64,000 nucleotides of DNA, taken from the NCBI RefSeq assembly GCF_011601275.1, contig NZ_JAAOLY010000002.1, forward strand, positions 186,001-250,000, written 5' to 3'. Made by a program: the position numbers and the translations under genes. The notes under the pieces are model-generated. The model saw only the letters and a program-made list of their open reading frames with translations. It did not search any database and was not told the DNA's origin. This DNA comes from Janthinobacterium lividum (GTDB taxonomy: Bacteria > Pseudomonadota > Gammaproteobacteria > Burkholderiales > Burkholderiaceae_D). The first letter of the stretch is position 1; every line of letters begins with the position of its first letter. This document shows, piece after piece, positions 1-9,573 of the stretch.

Positions 1-618
1 GAAGACGAATTGATTATCGGCCTCGTGTCGATCTCGGACCGCGCCAGCGGCGGCGTGTATGAAGACCTGGGCATCCCGGCCCTGGAAAGCTGGCTGTCCG
101 CCGCCATCCGCACGCCATTCCGCCTGGAAAAGCGTTTGATCCCGGACGAGCGCTCGCAGATTGAAAACACCCTGATCGACATGGTCGACCTGAGCCACTG
201 CCATCTGATCCTGACGACGGGCGGCACGGGGCCGGCGCGGCGCGATGTGACGCCGGACGCCACCTTGTCCGTCGGGACCAAGGAAATGCCCGGTTTCGGC
301 GAACAGATGCGCCAGATCAGCCTGCAATTCGTGCCGACGGCGATCCTGTCGCGCCAGGTGGCCGTGATCCGCGAGACGCCCGAGCGCGCCGCCCTGATCA
401 TGAACTTGCCGGGCCAGCCGAAAGCCATCAAGGAAACCCTGGAAGGCTTGAAAGACGCTGACGGCAAACAACTGGTCAACGGCATCTTTGCCGCCGTACC
501 GTATTGCATCGACCTCATCGGCGGTCCCTACATGGAAACCGACCCGGCCATCTGCAAGGCCTTCCGTCCCAAATCGGCGCTGCGTCCGGCGCAACCCCTA
601 CCTGAGGAAAACACATGA
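1..618 (+). CDS. mogA: Molybdopterin adenylyltransferase MogA (5' end probably outside the window)
   Basis: MogA adenylylates molybdopterin before molybdenum insertion in cofactor synthesis. The protein opens with the family sequence IGLVSISDRAS and carries the MoCF-binding signature LTTGGTGPARRDVTPDAT around residue 70. The frame is open to the left edge. A TTG at position 10 could start translation, but relatives usually have a few residues before this motif and the frame reads EDEL just upstream, so the true start probably lies outside the window. The last codons overlap the next gene by four bases (ATGA), which suggests translational coupling. Confidence 0.88.
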   Translation, partial: EDELIIGLVSISDRASGGVYEDLGIPALESWLSAAIRTPFRLEKRLIPDERSQIENTLIDMVDLSHCHLILTTGGTGPARRDVTPDATLSVGTKEMPGFGEQMRQISLQFVPTAILSRQVAVIRETPERAALIMNLPGQPKAIKETLEGLKDADGKQLVNGIFAAVPYCIDLIGGPYMETDPAICKAFRPKSALRPAQPLPEENT

Positions 619-1283
619 GCAACTTGCTGGAAACCATAGAACTCGACAGCGCACCGAATCCCACCGTCTCCATCATCTGGATGCACGGCCTGGGCGCCGA
701 CGGCAACGACTTCGTGCCCCTGGTGAAAGAACTCGATTTGCGCGGCTGCCCCGCCATCCGCTTCATCTTCCCCAGCGCCGGCACCATGCCCGTCACCATC
801 AACAACGGCTATGTGATGCGCGCCTGGTACGACATCCGCGAAAATGACCTGGTGCGCCGCGAAGACGAGAGCGGCTTGCGCGCCTCGCAAGCCCAAATTG
901 AGGCGCTGATCGCGCGCGAAAAGGCGCGCGGCATTCCCGCCAGCCGCATCATCCTGGCCGGCTTCTCGCAAGGCTGCGCCATGACCTTGCAAACGGGCTT
1001 GCGCCATGCGGAACCGCTGGCCGGCCTGATGTGCCTGTCCGGCTATCTGCCCCTGGCCGACAAGACGGCGGCCGAGCGCACCCCGGCAAGCCTGGAAACG
1101 CCGATCTTCATGGCGCACGGCACGGCCGACCCCGTCGTGCCGGTCGCCCGCGCGCAACAGTCACGTGACTTGCTCACCGGCATGGGTTACAAGGTGGAAT
1201 GGCACGAATACATGATGCAGCACTCGCTGTGCCAGGAAGAGATCGACGCCATCGGCGCGTGGCTGAAAAAAGTCCTCGCCTAA
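615..1283 (+). CDS. Carboxylesterase / phospholipase family alpha/beta hydrolase
   Basis: This 222-residue cytosolic hydrolase belongs to the EstB / acyl-protein thioesterase-like family, which cleaves short carboxylic esters. The oxyanion region WMHGLGADG lies near residue 23. The nucleophile is Ser118 in GFSQG, with Asp172 (GTADPVV) and His203 (MQHSLC) completing the triad. The length is usual for the family. It overlaps mogA by ATGA and is followed by a strong hairpin terminator, so the two genes probably end one transcript. The natural substrate cannot be told from sequence. Confidence 0.9.
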   Translation: MSNLLETIELDSAPNPTVSIIWMHGLGADGNDFVPLVKELDLRGCPAIRFIFPSAGTMPVTINNGYVMRAWYDIRENDLVRREDESGLRASQAQIEALIAREKARGIPASRIILAGFSQGCAMTLQTGLRHAEPLAGLMCLSGYLPLADKTAAERTPASLETPIFMAHGTADPVVPVARAQQSRDLLTGMGYKVEWHEYMMQHSLCQEEIDAIGAWLKKVLA

Positions 1284-1289
1284 GATAAA

Positions 1290-1319
1290 ACAGGCGCGGT
1301 GTGCGCCGCGCCTGTTGTT
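1290..1319 (+). terminator. Rho-independent terminator after the carboxylesterase
   Basis: A perfect 10-bp stem (ACAGGCGCGG / CCGCGCCTGT) with a 6-nt loop starts seven bases after the stop codon and is followed by TGTTG. The U-tract is short, so efficiency is uncertain. The position between convergent genes fits a terminator. Confidence 0.7.
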
Positions 1320-1345
1320 GTAGGTGTACGTAACGCCGGGAACGC

Positions 1346-2899
1346 TCAGTTCGCCGGCGTTTTTTCGTTCCAGATTTTCAGCATGTCGGGCGACGCTTCC
1401 GAGCGGATGCCGTTGTCCGTCAGCACCGATTCCGTCGCTGCCAGCATATCCTTGCGGGGCACGACGACCATTTCCGCATCGCGCTGCTGGAAGCGGAACG
1501 TCAGCAGTTCATCCGTCTGGTCGCGCAGCAAGGCCACCAGGTGCGCCAGGCTGCGCACGCGCACGCCATTGACGGAATCGACGACCGAGAAGAAGCGGGT
1601 ACTGTAGCCATTCATCAGCTTGTGCGGGAAGAATGGCGCGGCGATCACCACCAGCTCTTCGCGCTCGCTATCGGGCGCGTCGCCACGCCGCGTGGCAAGG
1701 GGATTGCCGGCAAACGCCATGCCGCCCAGGATTGCCGGATTGCCATTCGGCGCCGCCATGAATTCCGTGGTGGCGCGTGAAAATACCATGGGGCCGAAGA
1801 TGAAATAGGACGGGTAATTGCCCTGCAGGCCGCCAATGAGCATCGGATGCGCCGCCGAAACGGGTACCTTGATTTTCAGGGACGCGCCCTGGCGCACCAC
1901 CGTCAGCGGCAATTCGCCATCTTTCGCCAGCTGCTGCACCCGGTACTGGAAGCGCACGCGGCTGTTGGCATTCAGCTTGACCATGCCTTGGTTGTCGATG
2001 GGAAAATCGCCAATATGCGTGATGACATCCCACTCCTTGAGCGGGTAGGCCGCATCCTTGCTGGCCGGGGTCATCACGACAGCGCCCTCGACGCCCTTGG
2101 CCAGCTTCAAATAGGTACGCAACGCGGGGTTTTCCAGCGTTTGCGTCACGTCGCGCATGGCCGGCTTGCCCTTGGGCGCGCCACTTTCCTGGTCGCGCAG
2201 GAACAGCTCGATTTCCTCGTTGGGGATGATGTAGCCGATGTTTTGCGCATTGAGCATGCCCGCAAAGGCCAGACCGATCATCTTGTCGCCAGCGATCACG
2301 GGGCCGCCGCTATTGCCCGGATTGATGGCCGCATCGATCTGGATGCGCAGGCCGGAGACGGGGAAGTTGTAGCGCACGAATTCGATGCGCGAGACGATGC
2401 CCTTGGTGATCGACAGCGAAGTGCCGCCCGTCGGATAGCCATACGCCAGCACGGCATCGCGCACGTCCGGCATGACGTTGGCGCGCGGCACCGCTTTGTG
2501 GCTGGCAAAAAAACTGTCGTCGTCGATTTTCAGCAAGGCCAGGTCCATGCCGCGCGAGATGGCCAGCACGGTTGCCGGGATCTTGTCGCCGGCGCCGTTG
2601 GCCTGGATCTGCACTTGGCTGGCATAGCCGACCACGTGCGCATTGGTGAGGATGCGCCGGCCTTCGATGACGACGCCTGAGCCCGTCACCTCCTGTGGCG
2701 CAGCCTTGCTCCAGGGTTTATACGGATCGGGCCCGCGCAGGGTGGAAAACACCTTGACGACGGAGTTTTCCAGGGCGGAAGCGCTGGCGCTGGCGGCGGT
2801 CTCGGCGGCAAGGGCGCGCACCGTCATCAACGGGCAAAAAGAAAGGGCCAGCGCCAGGAAGGCGCGGCCCATCAGGGTGGAGCACGGACGAGTTTTCAT
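1346..2899 (-). CDS. Secreted Deg-type trypsin-like serine protease with C-terminal PDZ-like regions
   Basis: A 517-residue protein with an N-terminal signal peptide ending near ALA-AE, so it probably acts in the periplasm. The protease triad is complete: His88 (LTNAHVV), Asp119 (GMDLALLK) and Ser197 (NPGNSGGP). Two PDZ-like stretches follow, around residues 265-350 and 430-480 (VNGVRVRSLAHLV). This layout resembles DegP/DegQ and plant-type Deg proteases with a long C-terminus. The ATG at 2899 is used here; an in-frame TTG five codons upstream is possible. A TATAAT-like -10 lies at 2930-2935. Its role in protein quality control is inferred from family. Confidence 0.85.
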   Translation of the reverse strand: MKTRPCSTLMGRAFLALALSFCPLMTVRALAAETAASASASALENSVVKVFSTLRGPDPYKPWSKAAPQEVTGSGVVIEGRRILTNAHVVGYASQVQIQANGAGDKIPATVLAISRGMDLALLKIDDDSFFASHKAVPRANVMPDVRDAVLAYGYPTGGTSLSITKGIVSRIEFVRYNFPVSGLRIQIDAAINPGNSGGPVIAGDKMIGLAFAGMLNAQNIGYIIPNEEIELFLRDQESGAPKGKPAMRDVTQTLENPALRTYLKLAKGVEGAVVMTPASKDAAYPLKEWDVITHIGDFPIDNQGMVKLNANSRVRFQYRVQQLAKDGELPLTVVRQGASLKIKVPVSAAHPMLIGGLQGNYPSYFIFGPMVFSRATTEFMAAPNGNPAILGGMAFAGNPLATRRGDAPDSEREELVVIAAPFFPHKLMNGYSTRFFSVVDSVNGVRVRSLAHLVALLRDQTDELLTFRFQQRDAEMVVVPRKDMLAATESVLTDNGIRSEASPDMLKIWNEKTPAN

Positions 2900-2993
2900 T
2901 GAGCTTGTTGGCAATGGAAGGGAAGTAAAATTATATATTGAATAATTGCAACTTCATTACACTTTGTCCATCTTTGCCGAAGAACTCCTCTAA

Positions 2994-3560
2994 TCAGGCA
3001 AGCAAGGGCGTCACACCCAAGGCCGGTACGGCCGTCTGCGCCCCATTCATCACCATGGCCAGGAAAGTGTAGTAGCCATTGATGCCCATCAAGTCCACCA
3101 CGCCGTGCTCGCCGAACAGCGCCAGCGCCCGCGCATACGTGGCGTCGCTGATCCTCTTGTTTTGCTGCAGCTCGATGCAAAAGTCGTGCACGGCTTGCTC
3201 ATCGTCTTTCAGGGCAAGCGGCAAGCGCCGTTCAGCAATGGCGTCCACGGCCGCTTGCGCGATGCCGTTCTGCACGGCCAGCGGCGCGTGGATGGCCCAC
3301 TCGACTTGCTGGTCCCACTGGCGCGCCGTCACGAGGATCGCCAGTTCCGACAGCCGCGTGCCGATGGCGCTGCGGTAGCGCAAATATTCCCCCATGCGCT
3401 GCGCCGTTTCCATCAGCTCGGGGCTGCGGATCAGCGGCACGAAGGGGCCGTACAGCGCCCCGCGCGGACCGTCGATGATGGCTTGCGCGGCCGCACGCTG
3501 CTGCGGGTCGAGCTGGTCCAGCGGCAACGGGGGCAAACGGTCGATATCGCTACCGGCCAT
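2994..3560 (-). CDS. Carboxymuconolactone decarboxylase-family protein
   Basis: A 188-residue helical protein with the CMD/AhpD-like core (SELAILVTARQWDQQVEWAIH around residue 70). The CxxC peroxidatic motif of AhpD is absent, so a peroxidase role is unlikely. The family includes gamma-carboxymuconolactone decarboxylases and many uncharacterised members. Its start codon overlaps the stop of the FAH-family gene (TGATG). It is the last gene of the four-gene operon headed by the KamA-like enzyme, so it probably acts on the same unidentified metabolite. No second ring-cleavage gene is nearby. Confidence 0.8.
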   Translation of the reverse strand: MAGSDIDRLPPLPLDQLDPQQRAAAQAIIDGPRGALYGPFVPLIRSPELMETAQRMGEYLRYRSAIGTRLSELAILVTARQWDQQVEWAIHAPLAVQNGIAQAAVDAIAERRLPLALKDDEQAVHDFCIELQQNKRISDATYARALALFGEHGVVDLMGINGYYTFLAMVMNGAQTAVPALGVTPLLA

Positions 3561-4408
3561 CAGGCCGTCCAGGCGACCACGTCCTGCTGCTGTTCGCCGA
3601 GGCCGGCGATACCCAGGCGCATGCTGTCGCCTTTTTTCAGGAAGCGCTGCGGCTTGCGGCCCTGGCCCACGCCCGGCGGCGTGCCCGTGGCGATGACGTC
3701 GCCCGGTTCCAGGGTCATGAATTGCGACAAATAGCTGACGATCTGCGCCACCGTGAAGATCATGGTTTGCGTATTGCCCGTCTGCATGCGCTTGCCGTTG
3801 ACTTCCAGGTACAGGTCCAGATCCTGCTCGTCGATGACTTCATCGCGCGTCACCAGCCACGGGCCGACGGGGCCGAAGGTGTCGCAGCCCTTGCCCTTGT
3901 CCCACTGGCCGCCCCGTTCCAGCTGGAACGAGCGCTCGGAGATGTCGTTGACGACGCAATAGCCGGCCACGTATTTCAGGGCGTCCTCTTCGCTCACGTA
4001 TTGCGCGCGCGTGCCGATGACCACGCCCAGCTCCACTTCCCAATCCGTCTTCTTGGAACCTTTTGGCAACACGACATTGTCGTCCGGGCCATTCAGGCAA
4101 GTGATGGCTTTCATGAAGACGATGGGTTCGGCGGGGATAGCCATGCCGGATTCGGCTGCGTGATCCGCGTAATTGAGGCCAATGCCGATGAACTTGCCGA
4201 CTTTCGCCAGCGGCACGCCGAAGCGTGGATTGCCGCGCACGAGGGGCAGCGTCTTTTCATCGAGCTTGGCCAGCTTGCGCAAGGCCTTGTCGGACAGTTG
4301 TGCGCCGTCAATATCGGCAATCACGCCGGACAGGTCGCGCAGTTTGCCTTCTTCATCGATCAGGCCCGGTTTTTCCTTGCCTGGACGTCCATAACGAACG
4401 AGTTTCAT
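3560..4408 (-). CDS. Fumarylacetoacetate hydrolase (FAH) family protein
   Basis: A 282-residue FAH-superfamily enzyme; relatives hydrolyse C-C bonds of beta-diketo acids or act as decarboxylases/isomerases. The Mg-binding region is seen as the family sequences GLNYADHAAE near residue 78, DWEVELGVVIG near 120, and GDVIATGTPPGVG near 245. It most resembles the ureidoglycolate-lyase / 2,4-diketo-3-deoxy-fuconate hydrolase branch. The substrate is not determined. The upstream MFS frame runs 56 bases into this gene, and the downstream CMD gene starts on its stop codon, so translation of all three is probably coupled. Confidence 0.87.
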   Translation of the reverse strand: MKLVRYGRPGKEKPGLIDEEGKLRDLSGVIADIDGAQLSDKALRKLAKLDEKTLPLVRGNPRFGVPLAKVGKFIGIGLNYADHAAESGMAIPAEPIVFMKAITCLNGPDDNVVLPKGSKKTDWEVELGVVIGTRAQYVSEEDALKYVAGYCVVNDISERSFQLERGGQWDKGKGCDTFGPVGPWLVTRDEVIDEQDLDLYLEVNGKRMQTGNTQTMIFTVAQIVSYLSQFMTLEPGDVIATGTPPGVGQGRKPQRFLKKGDSMRLGIAGLGEQQQDVVAWTA

Positions 4409-5702
4409 AGTCTTCCTTGGAGTTGATCATTGCCGCTGTGCAGGCTGCCATTTTACCGGATGGCCCGGCACGCCTGTAGCGGTCTATGAAAAACATCGCA
4501 AGTCCCGGCAGTTGCAAGGCCGCCAGCACGCCGAACGCCGTCTGGTAGGCCTGCGGCGGATACTGCTGCTGGCTGTTCAGGGGCCAGCAGCCGAGGATCA
4601 GGCCAAAGCCCGCCTGCACCAGGAAGGCGCCCGTGAAAATGAGCAAATTCAGGCAGGTGGCCGCCCTGCCCGTCAGGCTGGCCGGCATGCTTTGCGCGAC
4701 GATCGCATACTCGAGCCCCGTCACCGTGCCCAGCAAGGTAAACAGCACGGACAGCAAAGGCAGGCTGGGCACCACATTGCACGCCATCGCCACTTGCACG
4801 CCGACAAAGAGGACAATGCCGGCGCCCGCCACTTGCATTGGTTCAATCGCGCGCCGCCCGGCCCATTCCGTCAGCATGCCCATGCCGATGGCGCCGAAGA
4901 TGACGGCCGCCATGCCCAGGTACAACAAATACGCGACGTTGTCGTCGGACAAGCCGCCCACGTCGGCCAGCCAGCGGCCTATCCACAAGCCTTGCACGCC
5001 AAAGAACACCGTGTGCGGCAGCAGGATCAGCGCGATGGTGCGGCGAAAGCCGGAATCGCGGTACACGCTCCAGACGCTGACCTTGTTCACCTTGACCATG
5101 CCAGCGGCAGACGCGGGCATGACTGGCGACAGCAGGCGGATCAGCAGCCCGATGGCCAGCGCCGCCAGCGCCAGGCCCAGGAACACGCCGCGCCAATCCG
5201 TGTAGTGCAGAACCAGCTTGACGGGCATGGTGGCCGTGGCCGCGCCCAGACCGCCCACGGCGATCAGGTAGCCATGTACGGACGGCAGGCGTGATGGCGT
5301 GACGGCGCACGAGATCGCTTTCACGGCGGCCATGAAACAGCCACCCAGGCCCGCCCCCATCAAGGCACGTGCCCACATCAGCTCGGCAAAGCTGTGGCCC
5401 CGGCTGAACAGCCACACGCCCAGGGCCGCCAGCGCCAGCAGCCACAATTGCACCGTACGGGGGCCGTAGCGGTCGAGCGCCATGCCGATCGGCAGTTGCA
5501 CCAGCGCAAAGGCGAGAAAAAAAGCGCTGGTCAGCAAGCCCAGCTGGGCTGGTGTCAGGGCGATGGCGCCCAGCAATTCGGCCGTCAGCACGGCATTGAC
5601 GCCACGCAACAGGCACGACAGGTAATGCCCGAGCGCGAACGGCAGGAACACCAGGCAAAACACGGCCACGCCGGAGCGGGAAGAAGCGCCGGCGCCGTGC
5701 AT
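4353..5702 (-). CDS. Major facilitator superfamily transporter
   Basis: A 449-residue protein with about 12 hydrophobic segments and the loop 2-3 signature of MFS carriers (GMALDRYGPRTVQ near residue 73). The start lies two bases after the stop of the KamA-like gene. The C-terminal tail of roughly 20 polar residues is read inside the start of the FAH gene, a 56-bp overlap. The overlap could be an annotation artefact of a recent stop-codon loss, or real coupling. It probably moves the substrate or product of this operon; the family alone does not show the compound or direction. Confidence 0.83.
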   Translation of the reverse strand: MHGAGASSRSGVAVFCLVFLPFALGHYLSCLLRGVNAVLTAELLGAIALTPAQLGLLTSAFFLAFALVQLPIGMALDRYGPRTVQLWLLALAALGVWLFSRGHSFAELMWARALMGAGLGGCFMAAVKAISCAVTPSRLPSVHGYLIAVGGLGAATATMPVKLVLHYTDWRGVFLGLALAALAIGLLIRLLSPVMPASAAGMVKVNKVSVWSVYRDSGFRRTIALILLPHTVFFGVQGLWIGRWLADVGGLSDDNVAYLLYLGMAAVIFGAIGMGMLTEWAGRRAIEPMQVAGAGIVLFVGVQVAMACNVVPSLPLLSVLFTLLGTVTGLEYAIVAQSMPASLTGRAATCLNLLIFTGAFLVQAGFGLILGCWPLNSQQQYPPQAYQTAFGVLAALQLPGLAMFFIDRYRRAGPSGKMAACTAAMINSKEDYETRSLWTSRQGKTGPDR

Positions 5703-5704
5703 GC

Positions 5705-7069
5705 TCAGGCGGCCTGTGCCAGACGGATGATTTTGTGCGGCAGCTGCGGCACGGGCTCATCCTTCTCAAAGAAAAACTTGTCGTGGCCGAACGCCGGCTT
5801 CAAATCGTCCAGCCACGTTGCTTCCGCATCGAATTTCGCATAAAACGGCCGGCGCACCCAGTCCGGGTTGCGCGCCTGCAAAAATTGCAGGGCAAACAGC
5901 TTTTCACCATGGATGGTGACGATGCCGTCGATGACGACCTTGCCGGGAAAGGCGCTCATGGACGGTCCCCGCACCGTGCGCGACAGGCCGGACACCATCT
6001 GATAGGCGGCCTGGAAAATCTCGTGCGCCTTGGCCAAGGGCAACTCGAAATAGCCGCGCGGCCCCGTGTCCCGTTCGACGAACATGTAATACGGAATCGC
6101 CCCCAGGCGCGTGCCCGTCTGCCACAGCTCGGCCCAGCTTGCCGGGTCTTCATTGATGTGGCGGATCAGCGGTCCCTGCATGCGCAAGGTGGCGCCCGTG
6201 GAAACAATGCGTTTCACGGCTTGCTGGGCGATGTCTTGGCGCAACTCGACGGCATGGCTGTAATGGCCCATCACGGCCAGGTTCTTGCCCGCCTTGACGA
6301 TGCGTTCGAACAGGCGCATCAAGTCATCCGCATCGCGGTCGGAGACGAAACGCTGCGGCCAGTACGCCACCGCCTTGGTGCCGATGCGGATGTTCTGGAT
6401 ATGCTCGAGGCCCGGCGCCAGCAGCGGTTCCAGGTAGGCGGCCAGTTGCCGCGTGTTCATGATCATCGGGTCGCCCCCCGTGATCAGCACGTCCGTCACT
6501 TCCGGACGCAGTTTTAAATACGCGGCCAGCTCATGCGACTCGCGCGCATCGAACTTCATGTCGTCCATGCCGACGAACTGGGGCCAGCGGAAGCAGAAGG
6601 TGCAATACGCGTGACAAGTCTGGCCCGCGCTGGGGAAGAACAGCACCGTTTGCGCATATTTATGCTGCAAGCCGCGCACGGGCGCATCGTTGACTCGCGG
6701 CACGTTATGCGTCATCTGGCCAGCCGGATGGGGATTCATACCCAGGCGCAAGCCATGCACATAGGCGTCGATAGCCGCCTTGTCCTGCTTGACCAGCACC
6801 AGGTCGCGCAAGTGCGCGTACTGCTCGGGCGGCAGCATGTCGCGGTGGGGAAAGACGAGGCGGTAGATGGGATCGTCGGGGATATTGTTCCAGTCGATCA
6901 GCTGATCGAGTACATATTCATTGGTGCGAAACGGCAAGACGTGCGACACCACCTGCACGGCTTCGCGCAGCTCTTCCGGCAGCCATTCCCACTGCCGCGC
7001 CTGCTGAATGGTTTGCCGCGTGTACGGCTTGAACTTGGGTGAAAACGGCTCGGTAATGAGTGCGGACAC
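5705..7069 (-). CDS. KamA-family radical SAM protein (lysine 2,3-aminomutase-like)
   Basis: A 454-residue radical SAM enzyme with the [4Fe-4S] motif CHAYCTFC near residue 155 and the typical following sequence VTDVLITGGDPM. Characterised relatives move an amino group between carbons 2 and 3 of lysine, glutamate or related amino acids using PLP. A possible PLP lysine is in FPGKVVIDG near residue 383, where classical enzymes have a glycine-rich PGGGGK. The start is GTG, chosen because AAGGAG lies six bases upstream. It heads the KamA-MFS-FAH-CMD operon. Substrate unknown; it is longer than EpmB and lacks an adjacent efp. Confidence 0.82.
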   Translation of the reverse strand: MSALITEPFSPKFKPYTRQTIQQARQWEWLPEELREAVQVVSHVLPFRTNEYVLDQLIDWNNIPDDPIYRLVFPHRDMLPPEQYAHLRDLVLVKQDKAAIDAYVHGLRLGMNPHPAGQMTHNVPRVNDAPVRGLQHKYAQTVLFFPSAGQTCHAYCTFCFRWPQFVGMDDMKFDARESHELAAYLKLRPEVTDVLITGGDPMIMNTRQLAAYLEPLLAPGLEHIQNIRIGTKAVAYWPQRFVSDRDADDLMRLFERIVKAGKNLAVMGHYSHAVELRQDIAQQAVKRIVSTGATLRMQGPLIRHINEDPASWAELWQTGTRLGAIPYYMFVERDTGPRGYFELPLAKAHEIFQAAYQMVSGLSRTVRGPSMSAFPGKVVIDGIVTIHGEKLFALQFLQARNPDWVRRPFYAKFDAEATWLDDLKPAFGHDKFFFEKDEPVPQLPHKIIRLAQAA

Positions 7070-7351
7070 GATCGGCTCCTTGCCTGTAAATAGCGATAAC
7101 TTTCATGAAATTGGCCCCATATCGGCCAATCCCAGCTTTTTTCTCCTACATGCGAGACCACCTCGGCATGCTGCGAAAGTCATCATAGTTCTTGCTGCGA
7201 AGAACCAAATTGCTGCATATCAACAAGCCGTCGATACGTTGCAAGCTGCCTACAAGCAACACTTTAGTTTGTTCCATCGCAATCTGAGGCGGACTTCGGC
7301 GACGTAAATTGTGACTTGGCAACACATCCCTCGATATCACAAGGAGCTTTC

Positions 7352-7810
7352 ATGAAACGCTTATTCACGGGTAGTCTGCTGTGCCTGGCATTTGCCGGCG
7401 GCAGCGTCAGCGCCGCGGTCGAACCAACGGAAAAGGACGCCATCGCCATGGCCGAACGGGGCGCTGCCTTCATGAAGGCGTATGGCAAGGAAGAAATGAT
7501 GAAGAAAATCACGGCGAAAGACCCCGACTTCGTGCAGGGCTCGCTGTATGTCGACATGCGCGACATCAAGACGGGCATCGTGCTGGCCCACCCCATCAAT
7601 CCTTCCATCGTGGGCAAGGATCTGACGGACGTGCCCGATGCAAATGGCAAGAAATATCGCCGTGAAATCATCGAACTGGCGCAAAAGCAAGGCAAGGGTT
7701 GGGTCGACTACCAGTACAAGAATCCCACCAGCGGCAAGATCGAGCCGAAGACCACCTACATCCTGCGCGTCAACGATGTGGTGCTGGAAGCGGGCATCTA
7801 CAAAAAATAA
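7352..7810 (+). CDS. Periplasmic single-Cache domain protein
   Basis: A 152-residue exported protein. The signal peptide ends near VSA-AVEPT. The mature part is a small Cache fold (FVQGSLYVDMRD...GIVLAHP...KGWVDYQYKNPTSGKIEPK), a family that binds small ligands. The ATG at 7352 has AAGGAG seven bases upstream and is preferred over a frame extension. There is no membrane anchor or output domain, so it is free in the periplasm. It lies 68 bases upstream of a chemoreceptor on the same strand and may deliver a ligand signal to it, which is inference. Confidence 0.85.
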   Translation: MKRLFTGSLLCLAFAGGSVSAAVEPTEKDAIAMAERGAAFMKAYGKEEMMKKITAKDPDFVQGSLYVDMRDIKTGIVLAHPINPSIVGKDLTDVPDANGKKYRREIIELAQKQGKGWVDYQYKNPTSGKIEPKTTYILRVNDVVLEAGIYKK

Positions 7811-7878
7811 GATAGGGGCGGCGCGCACGCACGCCGCACGCCGCCTGCGGTTGGAACAGCCATAGCCAGGAGTCAAGC

Positions 7879-9573
7879 ATGCTCAATCAATTACGCATCG
7901 GACCAAAATTATTGCTGGCGCCCGCCCTGGTCTTGCTGCTGCTGATACTCAGCTCCACCGGCGCCTGGTATGGCATGGTGCGGCAAAATGCCTCGCTGGA
8001 AAACATGGTGCGGGTACGTATCACGCATTTGAAGGCGGCCGCCGACGTACTAGGCGAGGCCAGGCAGGTGCACGGCAATATGTACCAGTTGCTGTCGTGG
8101 ACGAATGGCAGCTTCGCCAAGGCCCGCCTCTATACGCTGGAGCAACAGATCAAGGCGCGCCATGCGGCCATCGGCACCCAGCTGGCCACGCTGCGCACCA
8201 CGGCCACGGGCGCCGAGCGCACCCTCGTCGATGCGGCCATCACGGCGCTGGCCGGCTATCGCAAGGCCGTGCTGGAAACCATGGAAATGGCGCAGATGGA
8301 CCAGTCGATCGCCACCAATTCCATGCTCAAGGCGGAAACCCAATTCGTCCAGTTCAATACGCAGCTGACGCAGCTGTCTGCTCTGGAAACAACCCTCAGC
8401 AACGAGGCCCATGCGACGGCCAGCGCCGAGTTTCGCAGCCTCGGCTGGAGCTTGCTGCTGACGGTGCTGCTATCGATCCTCGTTTCCATCGTCGTGACCA
8501 TGCTGGTACGCCGCGCCATGCTGGCGGAGATCCGCGGCATCGCCGACGCAGTGCAAGACCTGGCGGCGGGCAAGCTGACGGCCGGCCCGCCCAAGCAGGG
8601 CAATGACGAAATCGCCGCCACCTCGCGCGTGCTGGACCAGACCATCGCCCACCTGAACCAGACCTTGCGCACCATCATGGGCGCCGTGCAATCGATCGAC
8701 ATGGCCTCGCGGGAAATTGCCACCGGTAATCTGGATTTGTCGGCGCGCACGGAAATGCAGGCCAGTTCGCTGGAAGAAACGTCGAGCGCCATGGAAGCGC
8801 TGACGCAAGCCGTCAATGACAATGCCGACAACGCCCAGCTGGCCTGCGAGCTGGCGGGACAAGCCTCCACCCTGGCCGTGCAAGGGGGAGAGTCGATGCA
8901 GCAGGCCGTGACGACGATGGCGACGATACGCGCCAATTCGCGCCAGATCGTGGAAATTATCGGCGTGATCGACGGCATTTCCTTCCAGACCAATATCCTT
9001 GCGCTGAATGCGGCGGTAGAAGCGGCGCGCGCGGGCGAGCAAGGCCGCGGCTTTGCCGTCGTGGCGTCCGAAGTGCGCACCCTGGCGCAGCGCTCGGCCC
9101 AAGCGGCCAGGGAAATCAAGACCCTGATCGCCACCTCGGTCACCACCATCGATGGCGGCAGCGTGGCAGTGCAGCAAGCGGGCGACAGCATGGGCGCCAT
9201 CGTGGCCTCGGTGCAGCAAGTCAATGAAATCATCCAGCGCGTGAAAGAGGCCAGCGCGGAGCAGGCGTCGGGTATCACGGAAGTGAACCAGGCCGTCACG
9301 CAAATGGATGACGTCACCCAGCAAAATGCGGCCCTGGTGGAACAGGCGGCAGCGGCGGCAGCCAGTTTGCAGGACCAGGCCGTCAAATTGTCGGCGGCCG
9401 TGGCCGTGTTTACCCTCGACCCGCTGGCGCCCGCGCAGCCAGCCGCGCCTGACGAGGAAGCGTTCCGGCATCCGGCCAGTGCGCAGCAGGAGCGGCGCGC
9501 ACTGCACAGCCCGCTGCGCGGCATGCCCGGCTTGCCCGGCGCAAACACGACGCCACAGCGCCGGCGCAGCTAG
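7879..9573 (+). CDS. Methyl-accepting chemotaxis protein
   Basis: A 564-residue inner-membrane chemoreceptor. TM1 is residues 10-31, then a periplasmic four-helix-bundle sensor, TM2 near 190-212, a HAMP domain (residues 213-265) and the cytoplasmic signalling domain. The kinase-binding hairpin tip reads [20 protein letters not shown] around residue 395. No NWETF-type CheR-tethering pentapeptide is seen at the C-terminus. AGGAG lies upstream of the ATG. It probably forms a unit with the preceding Cache protein. Its end overlaps the convergent glycosylase gene by four bases. Confidence 0.93.
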   Translation: MLNQLRIGPKLLLAPALVLLLLILSSTGAWYGMVRQNASLENMVRVRITHLKAAADVLGEARQVHGNMYQLLSWTNGSFAKARLYTLEQQIKARHAAIGTQLATLRTTATGAERTLVDAAITALAGYRKAVLETMEMAQMDQSIATNSMLKAETQFVQFNTQLTQLSALETTLSNEAHATASAEFRSLGWSLLLTVLLSILVSIVVTMLVRRAMLAEIRGIADAVQDLAAGKLTAGPPKQGNDEIAATSRVLDQTIAHLNQTLRTIMGAVQSIDMASREIATGNLDLSARTEMQASSLEETSSAMEALTQAVNDNADNAQLACELAGQASTLAVQGGESMQQAVTTMATIRANSRQIVEIIGVIDGISFQTNILALNAAVEAARAGEQGRGFAVVASEVRTLAQRSAQAAREIKTLIATSVTTIDGGSVAVQQAGDSMGAIVASVQQVNEIIQRVKEASAEQASGITEVNQAVTQMDDVTQQNAALVEQAAAAAASLQDQAVKLSAAVAVFTLDPLAPAQPAAPDEEAFRHPASAQQERRALHSPLRGMPGLPGANTTPQRRRS

